This document shows positions 9,480-17,252 of a stretch of DNA of 41,793 nucleotides, piece by piece. The position numbers were made by a program, and so were the translations under genes. The first letter of the stretch is position 1. Each line of letters opens with the position of its first letter. Source of the stretch: Lentisphaerota bacterium (lineage in GTDB: Bacteria > Verrucomicrobiota > Lentisphaeria > Victivallales > Victivallaceae); contig SUWD01000024.1 of assembly GCA_015061685.1 (NCBI GenBank), forward strand, positions 1 to 41,793, read 5' to 3'. The notes under the pieces are model-generated. The model saw only the letters and a program-made list of their open reading frames with translations. It searched no databases and was not told the origin of the DNA.

Positions 9480-9522
9480 TTGTCGATTGTAATTCTTTTT
9501 GTTCATTTTTTGGGGAGTTGTC

Positions 9523-9551
9523 TTGACAAAAAATGATCCGGGTGTTATCTT
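9523..9551 (+). promoter_or_regulatory. Predicted sigma70-type promoter of the cysteine desulfurase gene
   Basis: TTGACA (9523-9528), a 17-bp spacer and TATCTT (9546-9551) predict transcription starting near 9558. This is 25 bp before the chosen ATG and rules out the longer reading frame that opens at 9499. Confidence 0.7.
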
Positions 9552-9582
9552 TTGCAAATGGGCTTTTTTAATGGGTAAGAGA

Positions 9583-10668
9583 ATGGAAAAAACAGTATAT
9601 TTCGACCACGCCGCCGCCACTGTGCCGGATGCAGAGGTGCTGGCTCTTTTTGAGAAAGAATCCCTCCGCTGTTACGCCAATGCCGAGGCGGTTCATCTTT
9701 TGGCTTATCAGGCAAGAGAAAACTTGAAACGGGCGGCAAAAAGATTGTCTCAAGCACTTTTCGGAAGTGAAGAATATCCGGTGATTTGGGGGAATTCAGC
9801 GACGGAACTTTTCCGGGTGCTTGCCTCTTTTCCGGAATTTTCCTCCTCCAGTGCGTCAAAACTGGAGCATCCGGCACTGCTTGCCAATCTGAAAAACTTC
9901 ACCGCCCTTGAGCTTCTTTCCGTAATGCCGGATTGCAGCATCCGGAGCGGAACGCTTGAAAAGCGTTATGATTTGGGATGCTGTCATCAGGTGCAGAGTG
10001 AATTGGGGTCATTCGGTCATCCCGGGGAATTTTTCCGGACGTCTGCTTTTTCGTGCCGTGCCGTTGATGCGGTGCAGGCCGCCGGCAAACTTCCTCTGGA
10101 AAAAGATGCAGATGTATGGATCATCTCCGGGGTGAAACTCGGTTCTCCCGGCGGGGCGGCGATGCTGCTTGCTCCCGACGGGAAGTGGACGGAGAAACTT
10201 TTGAAACATGCGGAGAATGTCCGTCACCTTGATTATGCTCTTTCCCGGGTGAGTGTGCCGGGGATGGCGGCATTGAGTTTTGCCGTGGAAAAAAGTTGTG
10301 CTTCTATGAGTGAAAATTTCCGTAAGGTGCTTGAAATAAATCAATTCATCCGCCGGGAATGCCGGGAGCTGGGCATAACAACTTCTCTGCCGGAGAGTGT
10401 GGAAACTTCGCCGTACATCCTCAATCTGCTTTTGGAAAAAGAAGAGTCGGCTGTTGTCGTCCGGGCATTGGGGATGCGTAATGTTTTTGTCGCTTCCGGG
10501 AGTGCCTGCAGTGCAGAAAGCGGCAAGCCTTCGGCGGCACTTACCGCACTGGGATTTCCGGCACAAAAGGCTTACCGGGCGTTGCGGTTGAGTTTCAGTG
10601 CGGCAAATTCCATCGAAGATGCGGAAATTTTTTTAAGAGAGTTGAAAAACGTATTGAAAAATTACTGA
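9583..10668 (+). CDS. Cysteine desulfurase, NifS/IscS-like class V aminotransferase
   Basis: This is a 361-aa PLP enzyme of the NifS/IscS family, which removes sulfur from cysteine for Fe-S cluster, thiamine or tRNA thiolation. Visible landmarks are YFDHAAAT at the N-terminus, the PLP-stacking His96 (KLEHPALL), the QSELGSFG loop, Asp162 in DAVQAAGK, the PLP lysine Lys185 in SGVKLGSPGG and the mobile catalytic Cys319 in SGSACSAESGKPS. The SGVKLGSPGG loop departs from the usual SGHK: Val replaces His before the lysine, as occurs in divergent members. ATG 9583 was chosen because it begins the conserved fold and follows the promoter; ATG 9571 is possible. No IscU partner is nearby. Confidence 0.9.
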   Translation: MEKTVYFDHAAATVPDAEVLALFEKESLRCYANAEAVHLLAYQARENLKRAAKRLSQALFGSEEYPVIWGNSATELFRVLASFPEFSSSSASKLEHPALLANLKNFTALELLSVMPDCSIRSGTLEKRYDLGCCHQVQSELGSFGHPGEFFRTSAFSCRAVDAVQAAGKLPLEKDADVWIISGVKLGSPGGAAMLLAPDGKWTEKLLKHAENVRHLDYALSRVSVPGMAALSFAVEKSCASMSENFRKVLEINQFIRRECRELGITTSLPESVETSPYILNLLLEKEESAVVVRALGMRNVFVASGSACSAESGKPSAALTALGFPAQKAYRALRLSFSAANSIEDAEIFLRELKNVLKNY

Positions 10669-10700
10669 AAAGGTATTATTTTTACCGGATGACAGAGTTT

Positions 10701-10980
10701 GATAATGTCCCAAATTTTGTGAAACCCAAGCAGGAACTTATAAACAAACATTTCTGTTAACGTATGGAATATATCACATAAGTTGTGATTTGTCAAACCG
10801 GCAAACACGGGTTCGATGCGGCCGGTGGATGCAGTGTGAGGCAAGGTCGCGGGCAAATCAAGGCGGATGAGCAGGAGCGTACTATCGTACATGACGGCGA
10901 AAACGTCCGCTGATTTGCCAAGAGATTGCCCGCAATGCACCACCGCAGGAAAGATTTTTCACAAAAAATGAGACAATAAC
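10701..10980 (+). repeat. Full copy of the dispersed structured repeat (copy B, 280 bp)
   Basis: This element fills most of the gap between the cysteine desulfurase and tolB. From left to right it holds a GTTAAC palindrome, the palindrome ATCACA-N5-TGTGAT (10773-10789), a hairpin ACCGGC/GCCGGT (10797-10826), and a long imperfect hairpin whose arms run about 10823-10867 and 10906-10945 (core GGCAAATCA..GCGGA with TCCGCTGATTTGCC). It ends in ACAATAAC, where the tolB leader begins. Other copies are at 32190-32497 and 41667 onward; partial ends are at 66-126 and 9447-9479. Minus-strand reading frames across it are repeat-derived and are not called as genes. Confidence 0.85.
10768..10796 (-). promoter_or_regulatory. 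Minus-strand promoter with palindromic spacer inside repeat copy B
   Basis: TTGACA (10796-10791), 17 bp and TATATT (10773-10768) form a near-consensus sigma70 promoter. The 17-bp spacer is almost entirely the palindrome ATCACA-N5-TGTGAT, an operator-like arrangement. In this copy it points antisense into the 3' end of the cysteine desulfurase gene. Confidence 0.55.
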
Positions 10981-11014
10981 CAGAGTTTCATTTTACAGAT
11001 AAGGAGAGGTATTC

Positions 11015-12226
11015 ATGGCGAAAAGGTTTTTGATCCTGTTTTTTACAATTCTTTTTACTGCGTTGGTTCTGCCGCTTCACGCTCAAAGGGTGATCACAGT
11101 GCGTAAAAGTGCGGCGGTCAATCCGACCATCGCCTTTCCCGGTGTGCCGCAGGATGCTGAATTAAGTCAGGCTATCCAGCGTTTTCTGGCTGTCTGCGGC
11201 TGGTTCGACATGCCGCAAAACGGGAAAAATGCGGATTTTACCATCCAGGCGGAGAAAAAAGGCAATTCCCTTGAACTTCATCTTTACATGGGCAATTCCC
11301 GGGTAAACGGCTGGCGTTTCAACACTTCTGCCGGAGCGAGGGAGTGTGCTAAAAGCGTGGTCGATACGATCATTGAACAGGTATTTGAACAGCTCAAAGT
11401 AAAGGGATTCTGCCACAGCCGGATCGCCTTTTGTGCCGAAACCAATCCCGGCATCCGCAATATTTTCCTCTGCGATATCGACGGCGGAAATGTCGAACAG
11501 ATCACCGCTTACCGCACGCTCAACGTCGAACCCTGCTGGGCTCCGAGCGGGAAAACCATCTGCTTTTCCAAATACGGCCGTACCGGGATCGATATCGTGG
11601 AAACCACTGTGCGTACCCCCCGGAAAAGCCGGATCATCTCCTCTTTCCGCGGAATCAATACCGGAGCGGCGATCTCTCCTGACGGCAGCAGTATGGCAGT
11701 GATCCTCAGTCCGGATCATCAGGTCGATCTCTACGTTTTGGGATTGCAGAAGCGTTTCCGCAACCGCCTGACCAAAGGTATTGCTGTGGAAGCTTCTCCC
11801 TGCTGGAGTCCGGACGGCAGGCAGATCGCTTTTGTCAGTGACCGCCGGGGCAATCCCAGAATATTCATCTGCAATGCAGACGGCAGCAATCTGACTATGC
11901 TTCCCTCTGTCGGTATCGATGCGGTAACTCCGGCATGGAGTGCCGACGGCAAGATCGCTTATGCCACCCGGCCGCAGCGTTCAGGTGGTTATGTGCTGGC
12001 GGTTTACAACCTTAATACCAAAGAAAATGAGATCGTAAGCAAGGGAGAAGGCAGCTGGGAATCTCCCGGATGGGCTGCTGATAACCGGCAGGTGGTTTGC
12101 AAACGCACGCTCAATGGGAAATCTTCGCTCTGGATCGTGGATACTGTTACCGGCAGAGAGCGGGAGTTGCTCCGCACCGGCACGGAACTTTTTGATCCTT
12201 CCTGGTCTCCCTGCATCAAAAGGTGA
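11015..12226 (+). CDS. tolB: Tol-Pal system periplasmic beta-propeller protein TolB
   Basis: The 403-aa product has a signal peptide (residues 1-23, ending LHAQ), an N-terminal TolB domain (about 25-140) and a C-terminal six-bladed beta-propeller. The propeller repeats include W.P.G..I.FSKYG, SPDGSSMAV, CWSPDGRQIAFVSDRRGNPRIF and WSADGKIAYATR. TolB binds Pal and helps link the outer membrane to peptidoglycan during division. An AGGAGAGG ribosome site lies before ATG 11015. folC begins 5 bp after its stop, so the two are cotranscribed. Pal and TolQRA are not in this window. The start of its transcript may lie within or just after repeat copy B. Confidence 0.93.
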   Translation: MAKRFLILFFTILFTALVLPLHAQRVITVRKSAAVNPTIAFPGVPQDAELSQAIQRFLAVCGWFDMPQNGKNADFTIQAEKKGNSLELHLYMGNSRVNGWRFNTSAGARECAKSVVDTIIEQVFEQLKVKGFCHSRIAFCAETNPGIRNIFLCDIDGGNVEQITAYRTLNVEPCWAPSGKTICFSKYGRTGIDIVETTVRTPRKSRIISSFRGINTGAAISPDGSSMAVILSPDHQVDLYVLGLQKRFRNRLTKGIAVEASPCWSPDGRQIAFVSDRRGNPRIFICNADGSNLTMLPSVGIDAVTPAWSADGKIAYATRPQRSGGYVLAVYNLNTKENEIVSKGEGSWESPGWAADNRQVVCKRTLNGKSSLWIVDTVTGRERELLRTGTELFDPSWSPCIKR

Positions 12227-12231
12227 ATCAA

Positions 12232-13479
12232 ATGTTTGATACAGCGGAGTATTTCAACACTCTTGATATGTTCGGTATCCGGCTGGGATTAGCTGCCACG
12301 CAGGAACTTATGGCAAAGGCCGGAAATCCGGAGAAATTTCTGCGGTTCATTCATCTTGCCGGAACTAACGGCAAAGGCTCCACCGGGGCGATGCTGGAGA
12401 GGTCTTTGCGTGAAGCCGGATTGAAAACCGGCTTTTATACTTCTCCGCATTTGATCGACATCCGTGAACGTTTCCGCATCAACGGCAAAGCGGTAAGTGT
12501 CGGGGAGTTTTCCCGTTTCGGAGAGGAGCTGAAAAATGATGCCGGCAGCGGCAGGTACAGTTATTTTGAATTTGCTACAGTGCTGGCAATGAAAATTTTC
12601 GCTGCGGCAAAGGTGGATATCGTCATCTGGGAAACCGGAATGGGAGGAAGATTGGATGCCACCAATGCCGTTACGCCGGAAGCTGCGGTCATTACCAATA
12701 TCGCTTTGGATCATCAGGGCCATCTTGGCAATTCGCTCGATAAGATCGCTGCTGAAAAAGCCGGGATCATCAAGCCGGGGGTGCCGCTTTTTCACGGAGT
12801 TCTGCCGCCGGAAGCAAAGGCGGTGATCTATGCCAGAGCCGCTGAATTGGATGTGCCGGTGTTTCCTCCCCGGGCGGAAGTGCCGGAATGTACCGGATTT
12901 GCCGGAGTGTGCCAGAAATTTGTTTATGATGGAAAAGAGATCGTTTTAAGTCTGCCGGGTAAAATGCAGCGGGAGAATTTCCGTATTGTTTACGAAGTGC
13001 TTACTTATTTGTCTTCCCGGTTCGGATTTCCGTTGGAAAAAGCTCTCTCCGGACTGCCGCTGGTTTCATGGCCGGCGAGATTCCAGCATATTGACCGGAT
13101 GATTATTGACGGCGGTCATAATCCGGATGGTGTCCGGGCTTTGAGCGAAGCGGTGAAAGAACGTTATCCGAAGGAGAAATTTCTGGTGGTATATGCCGCA
13201 TTCGGTGATAAACAGGCTCCGGAATGTCTCAAATATCTGGATACATTCAGTGCCGGATACATTTTTACCTGTCCGGGAGCAGACGGCAGAGCTGCATTCT
13301 CTCCGGAGGAACTGCTGACTCTGACCGGGATTCCCGGTACGATCTGCAAAGATCCGGTCGAAGCGGTGAAAACCGCTCTGAAACAGGATAAATACCGGGT
13401 GATCGTTTCCGGTTCTCTCTATCTGGCAGGCAGTGCATTGGAGAGTGTTGCCGCACTGGATAGCGTATTGAATATCTGA
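12232..13479 (+). CDS. folC: Dihydrofolate synthase / folylpolyglutamate synthase
   Basis: The 415-aa ATP-dependent ligase adds glutamate to dihydropteroate and folates. It shows the Mur-ligase-like P-loop GTNGKGS (residues 44-50), TSPHLIDIRERFRING, ETGMGGRLDATN, the ITNIALDHQGHLG motif and the C-terminal IDGGHNPDG. Length is normal for FolC. ATG 12232 is preferred because an AAAGGTG ribosome site, overlapping the tolB stop, lies 6 bp upstream; the earlier GTG at 12223 has none. It is followed by a bidirectional terminator at 13519-13553 facing the convergent khpB operon. Confidence 0.95.
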   Translation: MFDTAEYFNTLDMFGIRLGLAATQELMAKAGNPEKFLRFIHLAGTNGKGSTGAMLERSLREAGLKTGFYTSPHLIDIRERFRINGKAVSVGEFSRFGEELKNDAGSGRYSYFEFATVLAMKIFAAAKVDIVIWETGMGGRLDATNAVTPEAAVITNIALDHQGHLGNSLDKIAAEKAGIIKPGVPLFHGVLPPEAKAVIYARAAELDVPVFPPRAEVPECTGFAGVCQKFVYDGKEIVLSLPGKMQRENFRIVYEVLTYLSSRFGFPLEKALSGLPLVSWPARFQHIDRMIIDGGHNPDGVRALSEAVKERYPKEKFLVVYAAFGDKQAPECLKYLDTFSAGYIFTCPGADGRAAFSPEELLTLTGIPGTICKDPVEAVKTALKQDKYRVIVSGSLYLAGSALESVAALDSVLNI

Positions 13480-13518
13480 TTTATTTTTCTTACTGTATAT
13501 TCGGGGGAACAGCAATAA

Positions 13519-13553
13519 AAAAGGGACGCTGCGTTTTGGCAGGCGTCCCTTTT
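13519..13553. terminator. Bidirectional terminator between folC and khpB
   Basis: AAAAGGGACGC (13519-13529) pairs perfectly with GCGTCCCTTTT (13543-13553). A run of A on the left and T on the right makes it function-capable on both strands, fitting its position between two convergent operons. Confidence 0.85.
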
Positions 13554-13570
13554 CAGTTTGTCAGAATCGC

Positions 13571-14161
13571 TTACTGTGCAGATTCTTTGAGGGAGATGAC
13601 AACTTTTTTCATTGCCCCTTCGCCGATGGATTCGGTGGTGACTTCGGGATCATCTTTCAAAGTGATGTGGATGATGCGGCGGTCATGTGCATTCATTTCG
13701 GGCAGTTTTACCGGATCGCCCCAGCGTTTGACCTCTTTAGCGGCATCCTGGGCCTGTTTTTCCAACTGTTCTTTGCTGACTCTGGGAGCGTCACCGCCTT
13801 TGCCGTGCCGGGGGCGGCGGTGGTATTCACGGGGAGCTTCGCCATCGGCGGCAGGAGCATCGTCACTGCGGTTTTCCCGGTCTCCGGAAGCGTAACCGTC
13901 AATATCCAGAGTGATGTGCGGGCATTCTTCGTCCATTTTGAACATCATCCGGTTGAGCAGGAGCTGGAGACTTTCGAGGGTCTGACCTTTTCTGCCGATG
14001 ATTCTGCCGGCATTTTCGCTGGCGATGGCAACGCCGATACGCTGACCTTTTTCCTCAACTTTGAAATCACCGTCCAGAGCCAGATAGTCGAACATTTTGG
14101 CGAGGATTTCAATTATCTGTGCCTTGTACTCGTTGAATTTGGGATTTTCTGCCATTTTCAT
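13571..14161 (-). CDS. khpB: KH-R3H RNA-binding protein KhpB (Jag/SpoIIIJ-associated)
   Basis: The 196-aa product has a KH-like domain with AGRIIGRKGQTLESLQLLL (GxxG loop 56-59). A charged, disordered linker follows (about 90-130), then an R3H domain containing NAHDRRIIH (Arg161, His165) and TTESIGEGAMKKVVI. It lacks the N-terminal Jag_N domain of Bacillus proteins, as is usual in many Gram-negative relatives. It binds RNA and is linked to cell elongation and envelope control. It is the last gene of the rpmH-rnpA-yidD-yidC-khpB operon, 26 bp after yidC, with an AAAGGAA ribosome site before ATG 14161. A second ATG two codons on is possible. Confidence 0.93.
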   Translation of the reverse strand: MKMAENPKFNEYKAQIIEILAKMFDYLALDGDFKVEEKGQRIGVAIASENAGRIIGRKGQTLESLQLLLNRMMFKMDEECPHITLDIDGYASGDRENRSDDAPAADGEAPREYHRRPRHGKGGDAPRVSKEQLEKQAQDAAKEVKRWGDPVKLPEMNAHDRRIIHITLKDDPEVTTESIGEGAMKKVVISLKESAQ

Positions 14162-14187
14162 ATATTCCTTTTATTGTGAGATGAAAT

Positions 14188-15945
14188 TTATTTGCTCTGT
14201 CCGTTAGCGGCGGGATTCAGAGCTTGATTACGTTTTTTCTGCAGCCAGAGCTGGATAATGCTGAAAAGGTTGCTGACAGTCCAGTAGAGGGTCAATCCGG
14301 AAGGCAGATCATAGAGGAAAAGCAGCATGATGACCGGCATGAGGTTCATCATTTTTTTCTGGGCGGGATCCATGGACATCGGGGTCATCCGCTGCTGAAT
14401 GACCATCAAGGCGGTCATCATCAGCACCAACGGATTGACGGGGATGGCATTGATGTCCAGAAGCGGCAGGGTGAAGCCCAGCGGGATGCTGAAAATGGTA
14501 TCAGCCGCCGCCAGATTTTTTGCCCAGAGGAATGAGACATGCCGCAGAGCGATCGCATTGTCAAGCATGGCATAGAGGGCGAAAAAGATCGGTATCTGGA
14601 GCAGGATCGGCAGACATCCGGCGAGGGGGTTGATTCCTTCGGCACGGTACAATTCAGCCATTTTCTGATTGAGCAGCTGAGGGTTATCCTTGTACTTTTC
14701 TTTGAGTTCTTTGAAAAGCGGCTGGACTTTCTGCATTTTCCGCATGGATTCGTTGCCCTTGCTGGTCAAGGGGTAGAATGCGGTACGCACCAGCAGAGTC
14801 AGGATGATGATACTTATGCCGTAACTGTGGAAAATGGCATAGAGCAGATTCAATATCCACATGAGGAAACGGGCGAGATAATTCAGCGGACCCCATGCGA
14901 GATGGAGAGCTTTTTCGCCGCCGGGGACGAATTTTGACAGGGCGTCGACCGATTTGGGACCGGTATAGCTGGAAAATTCAAAAGTTGCGGATTCACCGGG
15001 GAGCAGTTTGATGTCCGGCACGGAAGCACCGATGGTCAGGATGTTGAATTCCTTGCCTTTGCTGTCTTTCACTGTCGGACGGGGTTTCTGTTGCCAGAGC
15101 GTGAAGTCCTCATAAGTACCGGATTTGATGATACTGATGAAGTATTTATTGCTTACGGAGGCCCATTTTACCGTCGGGTTTTTGACGAAGTAGTAATCTT
15201 CATCATCTTCATCGCCGTCAATATCCTTGTGACTGCCATCGGAATCAATGAAGTCCATCTGGAAAGACATGGTACGCATTTTGTCTCCGGTGATGGTGTG
15301 CCAGGGGGGGATAGTACCGCCTTTGACGGTCATGCCGGTCAGATTGGCTCCGGCTTGGCTGTTGTTGCGGAAAATGTACTGACAGTTGATGATGTAATCA
15401 TCTTTGACGGTGAAAATCTGTTCCAGTTCCAGAATGGAGTTTCCGGCGGCGATCTCCCGGATCACTCTGACGGATGAATCATCTTTTGAAACGGATTTGA
15501 CCTTGGAGGAACTTCCGGGGATATTCAGCTCAAAAAGCTGTGAATCCAGTGACAGAGGGGAAGTAAGATCATTTTGTTTGTGCTTGAGAAAAGCGATCTT
15601 GGAGACCGATCCGCTGACAGCAGAGATATCCAGCTCAACGGCATCATTGCTCAATTTCTGATCGGCAGGAAGTGCCGGAAGATCTTTTTTTTCCGCACTT
15701 GCAGTTTTTTCTTCGATCTTTTTGACCGTATTGTCTGCCGCCGGGGCGGGGGCAGGGGTATTGACCGCGGGAGCGGCGGTTTCAGTAACTGTTTCAGCTT
15801 CCGGAGCCGGGGTTGACCAGCCCAGAGCTTCGCTGATGCCGGGCCATGCGAGCATCAGGATCAGACAGAGAGTGATCCCGATAAAAGTTTCTTTATCAAA
15901 GGAGGGTTTTCCTCCGTTGTTGAATGTATTGTTTCCGGTATTCAT
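14188..15945 (-). CDS. yidC: Membrane protein insertase YidC
   Basis: The 585-aa product has the Gram-negative YidC plan. A first membrane helix (about residues 20-42) is followed by a Pro/Ala-rich linker and a large periplasmic beta-supersandwich domain (about 95-350). The five-helix core then contains LARFLMWILNLLYAIFHSYG, the LLVRTAFYPLTSKG loop with the hydrophilic-groove Arg, LAGCLPILLQIPIFFALYAML and a C-terminal GLTLYWTVSNLFSIIQLWLQKK. YidC inserts and folds inner membrane proteins alone or with Sec. The start ATG overlaps the yidD stop (ATGA) and has no good ribosome site, pointing to translational coupling; the 44-residue upstream extension of the frame is yidD overlap and was dropped. 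Confidence 0.95.
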   Translation of the reverse strand: MNTGNNTFNNGGKPSFDKETFIGITLCLILMLAWPGISEALGWSTPAPEAETVTETAAPAVNTPAPAPAADNTVKKIEEKTASAEKKDLPALPADQKLSNDAVELDISAVSGSVSKIAFLKHKQNDLTSPLSLDSQLFELNIPGSSSKVKSVSKDDSSVRVIREIAAGNSILELEQIFTVKDDYIINCQYIFRNNSQAGANLTGMTVKGGTIPPWHTITGDKMRTMSFQMDFIDSDGSHKDIDGDEDDEDYYFVKNPTVKWASVSNKYFISIIKSGTYEDFTLWQQKPRPTVKDSKGKEFNILTIGASVPDIKLLPGESATFEFSSYTGPKSVDALSKFVPGGEKALHLAWGPLNYLARFLMWILNLLYAIFHSYGISIIILTLLVRTAFYPLTSKGNESMRKMQKVQPLFKELKEKYKDNPQLLNQKMAELYRAEGINPLAGCLPILLQIPIFFALYAMLDNAIALRHVSFLWAKNLAAADTIFSIPLGFTLPLLDINAIPVNPLVLMMTALMVIQQRMTPMSMDPAQKKMMNLMPVIMLLFLYDLPSGLTLYWTVSNLFSIIQLWLQKKRNQALNPAANGQSK

Positions 15946-16193
15946 TTTTTCTGCGGTGTTTGAGTGTTTGCTGTAGCCGGAGAGCGGAATCCTTTTTCCG
16001 GAACCGGATCGAATCCGCTTTTGCAGAAAGGTTGACAACGCATAAGCCGCCAGATGGTAAGCAGTGTTCCCATCCAAAAGCCGCGTTTTTGAAAAGCTTC
16101 GACGGCGTAATGGGAACAGCTCGGTTCAAAACGGCAGCAGCATGGCAGCCACGGTGAGATCGCTTTCTGATATATCCGGATAAGGAAAATCAT
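15942..16193 (-). CDS. yidD: Membrane protein insertion efficiency factor YidD
   Basis: This 83-aa protein carries the family signature IRIYQKAISPWLP..CRFEPSCSHYAVEAFQKRG, then GTLLTIWRLMRCQPF and G.DPVP. It sits at the inner face of the membrane and assists YidC. The ATG overlaps the rnpA stop (TAATG), and its stop overlaps the yidC start (ATGA). The CCC run in PCCCRFEPSC is cysteine-rich compared with the usual P.CRF.PSCS. The longer in-frame region upstream is antisense-like overlap with rnpA and was excluded. Confidence 0.93.
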   Translation of the reverse strand: MIFLIRIYQKAISPWLPCCCRFEPSCSHYAVEAFQKRGFWMGTLLTIWRLMRCQPFCKSGFDPVPEKGFRSPATANTQTPQKK

Positions 16194-16609
16194 TACTCCG
16201 GCAGCTGCGGAGAATTTGTGCCGGTCGTTACCTGCCGCTCTTTGAGGATGGCGGCAAGCTCCATTGTAACTTGCATCCGGTTGTAATTCATCATTTTGCG
16301 TCGCGGTATCACCAATATGCGACACGGGGAGAGATCCGGTTTCAACATCCGGAAACTCTCCCACACAAGCCGTCTTGCCCGATTGCGGATCACGGCGAGC
16401 AGACTGTATTTCTTGCTGCATATGACTCCGCACTCCAACTTATTTTCCGGGGACGGTGCTACGACCACCACCATACCGGGAGCGACACCTTTGATCCCGT
16501 CACGCCGTATCTGATCGAATTGCGATTTGAACCGCAATTTTTCTCTTTTATTCAGGCGGAAACGGATTTCTCGGCGGCAATCCGCTCCGGAGGCAGCAGC
16601 AGTCAACAC
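16193..16609 (-). CDS. rnpA: Ribonuclease P protein component
   Basis: The 138-aa basic protein supports the RNase P ribozyme in 5' tRNA maturation. Family features are FRLNKREKLRFKSQFDQIRRDG, VVVVAPSPENKLECGVICSKKY and the RNR-like basic helix VIRNRARRLVWESFR (about residues 76-90), which follows the pattern R.RaKR...E.FR. The start is GTG 16609, placed 12 bp after the rpmH stop with a GGAG ribosome site. The C-terminal tail beyond residue 115 is longer than usual. Position between rpmH and yidD is the near-universal arrangement. Confidence 0.92.
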   Translation of the reverse strand: MLTAAASGADCRREIRFRLNKREKLRFKSQFDQIRRDGIKGVAPGMVVVVAPSPENKLECGVICSKKYSLLAVIRNRARRLVWESFRMLKPDLSPCRILVIPRRKMMNYNRMQVTMELAAILKERQVTTGTNSPQLPE

Positions 16610-16620
16610 TTTTCTCCGGA

Positions 16621-16755
16621 TCAGGCGGTGAGCCGGGCGCGGCCTTTCTGACGGCGGCGTCTGATTACATTACGGCCGGCAGCGGTGGCCATACGGGCGA
16701 AGAAACCGATCCGGCGTTTGCGGCGGCGGTTCGAGGGCTGAAAAGTTCTTTTCAT
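16621..16755 (-). CDS. rpmH: 50S ribosomal protein L34
   Basis: A 44-aa frame reads [20 protein letters not shown], then an [19 protein letters not shown] segment ending RARLTA, which is L34 along its whole length. It is the first gene of the rnpA-yidD-yidC-khpB operon and is preceded by the promoter at 16829-16858. In most bacteria dnaA lies upstream of rpmH; here the phage-like cassette does. Confidence 0.97.
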   Translation of the reverse strand: MKRTFQPSNRRRKRRIGFFARMATAAGRNVIRRRRQKGRARLTA

Positions 16756-16828
16756 TTTCGTTTCATCCTGTTTTAGTAGTTATAACTATTAGTTCAAAAA
16801 CATTGCCGCAGACGATCGGTCTGCAGAC

Positions 16829-16858
16829 ATTATACCACAACTTGAAATTGTCGATCAA
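16829..16858 (-). promoter_or_regulatory. Predicted promoter of the rpmH operon
   Basis: On the minus strand TTGATC (16858-16853), an 18-bp spacer and a perfect TATAAT (16834-16829) lie 74 bp before the rpmH start. The spacing is one longer than elsewhere in the window but the -10 box is consensus. Confidence 0.65.
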
Positions 16859-17010
16859 TTAAAATAACCCCTGAATCAACATTTTTCAAGTCTTTGACTA
16901 TTAAAAAGTGTTTTTTTTATCTCTCCAGCCCCCTTTATCCGGAGAAACTTCATATTTTTGTGTTGACAATCGCAGGCAATAATAGAGGATGTTATTTTCA
17001 AGGAGCATTT

Positions 17011-17088
17011 GTACCGGGCGGTAAAACAAACCTCCGCGGCACTTCCCAACTTACCCCTGCGGGAGAGTGCCGCTTTACCGCTCCGGTA
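17011..17088 (+). promoter_or_regulatory. Long nested hairpin in the cassette leader
   Basis: The outer arm GTACCGGGCGGTAAA pairs with TTTACCGCTCCGGTAC with one bulge. Inside it GCGGCACTTCCC pairs with GGGAGAGTGCCGC, leaving a 13-nt loop. The structure starts 42 bp after a TTGACA element and ends 49 bp before the first small gene, so it could be a leader RNA element, processing site or a repeat. No T run follows, so it is not a standard terminator. The rest of 16859-17136 shows no gene I can support. Confidence 0.5.
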
Positions 17089-17136
17089 CTTTGCTCTTAT
17101 GATTTTGAAAACTTTTTTTGAACAGGGAGGAGAAAA

Positions 17137-17244
17137 ATGGATTTCACCGGATTGATACAAATCCTCAACGAGATTGCCGCCAAGCTGGAACAGATTCTGG
17201 ATCATCTGGAAAGTTCCGGCGGTGATGAAACAACTTACCAGTGA
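17137..17244 (+). CDS. 35-aa acidic small protein opening the phage-like cassette
   Basis: A very strong GGGAGGAG ribosome site lies 5 bp before an ATG encoding 35 residues, starting MDFTGLIQILNEIAAKLEQI and ending DETTYQ. The first 27 residues form an amphipathic helix with Leu/Ile heptads (LIQILNEI..KLEQILDHL), as in a short coiled coil; the tail is Gly/Ser/acidic. No signal peptide. It lies 8 bp before the next cassette gene and is clearly meant to be translated with it. Possible roles are an assembly chaperone or oligomerising peptide; I recognise no family. Confidence 0.6.
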   Translation: MDFTGLIQILNEIAAKLEQILDHLESSGGDETTYQ

Positions 17245-17252
17245 GGTGTTGA

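Noticed and set aside
9499..9582. Longer cysteine desulfurase start at 9499
   Set aside because: This start would precede the predicted promoter 9523-9551, and the extra residues do not resemble the family.
10662..10943. 93-aa minus-strand frame within repeat copy B
   Set aside because: The frame is created by the dispersed repeat; copy C breaks it by insertions, and there is no ribosome site.
16756..17136. Replication origin next to rpmH
   Set aside because: The rpmH neighbourhood often holds oriC, but only one loose TTTATCC-type match is present, with no cluster of DnaA boxes and no dnaA gene.
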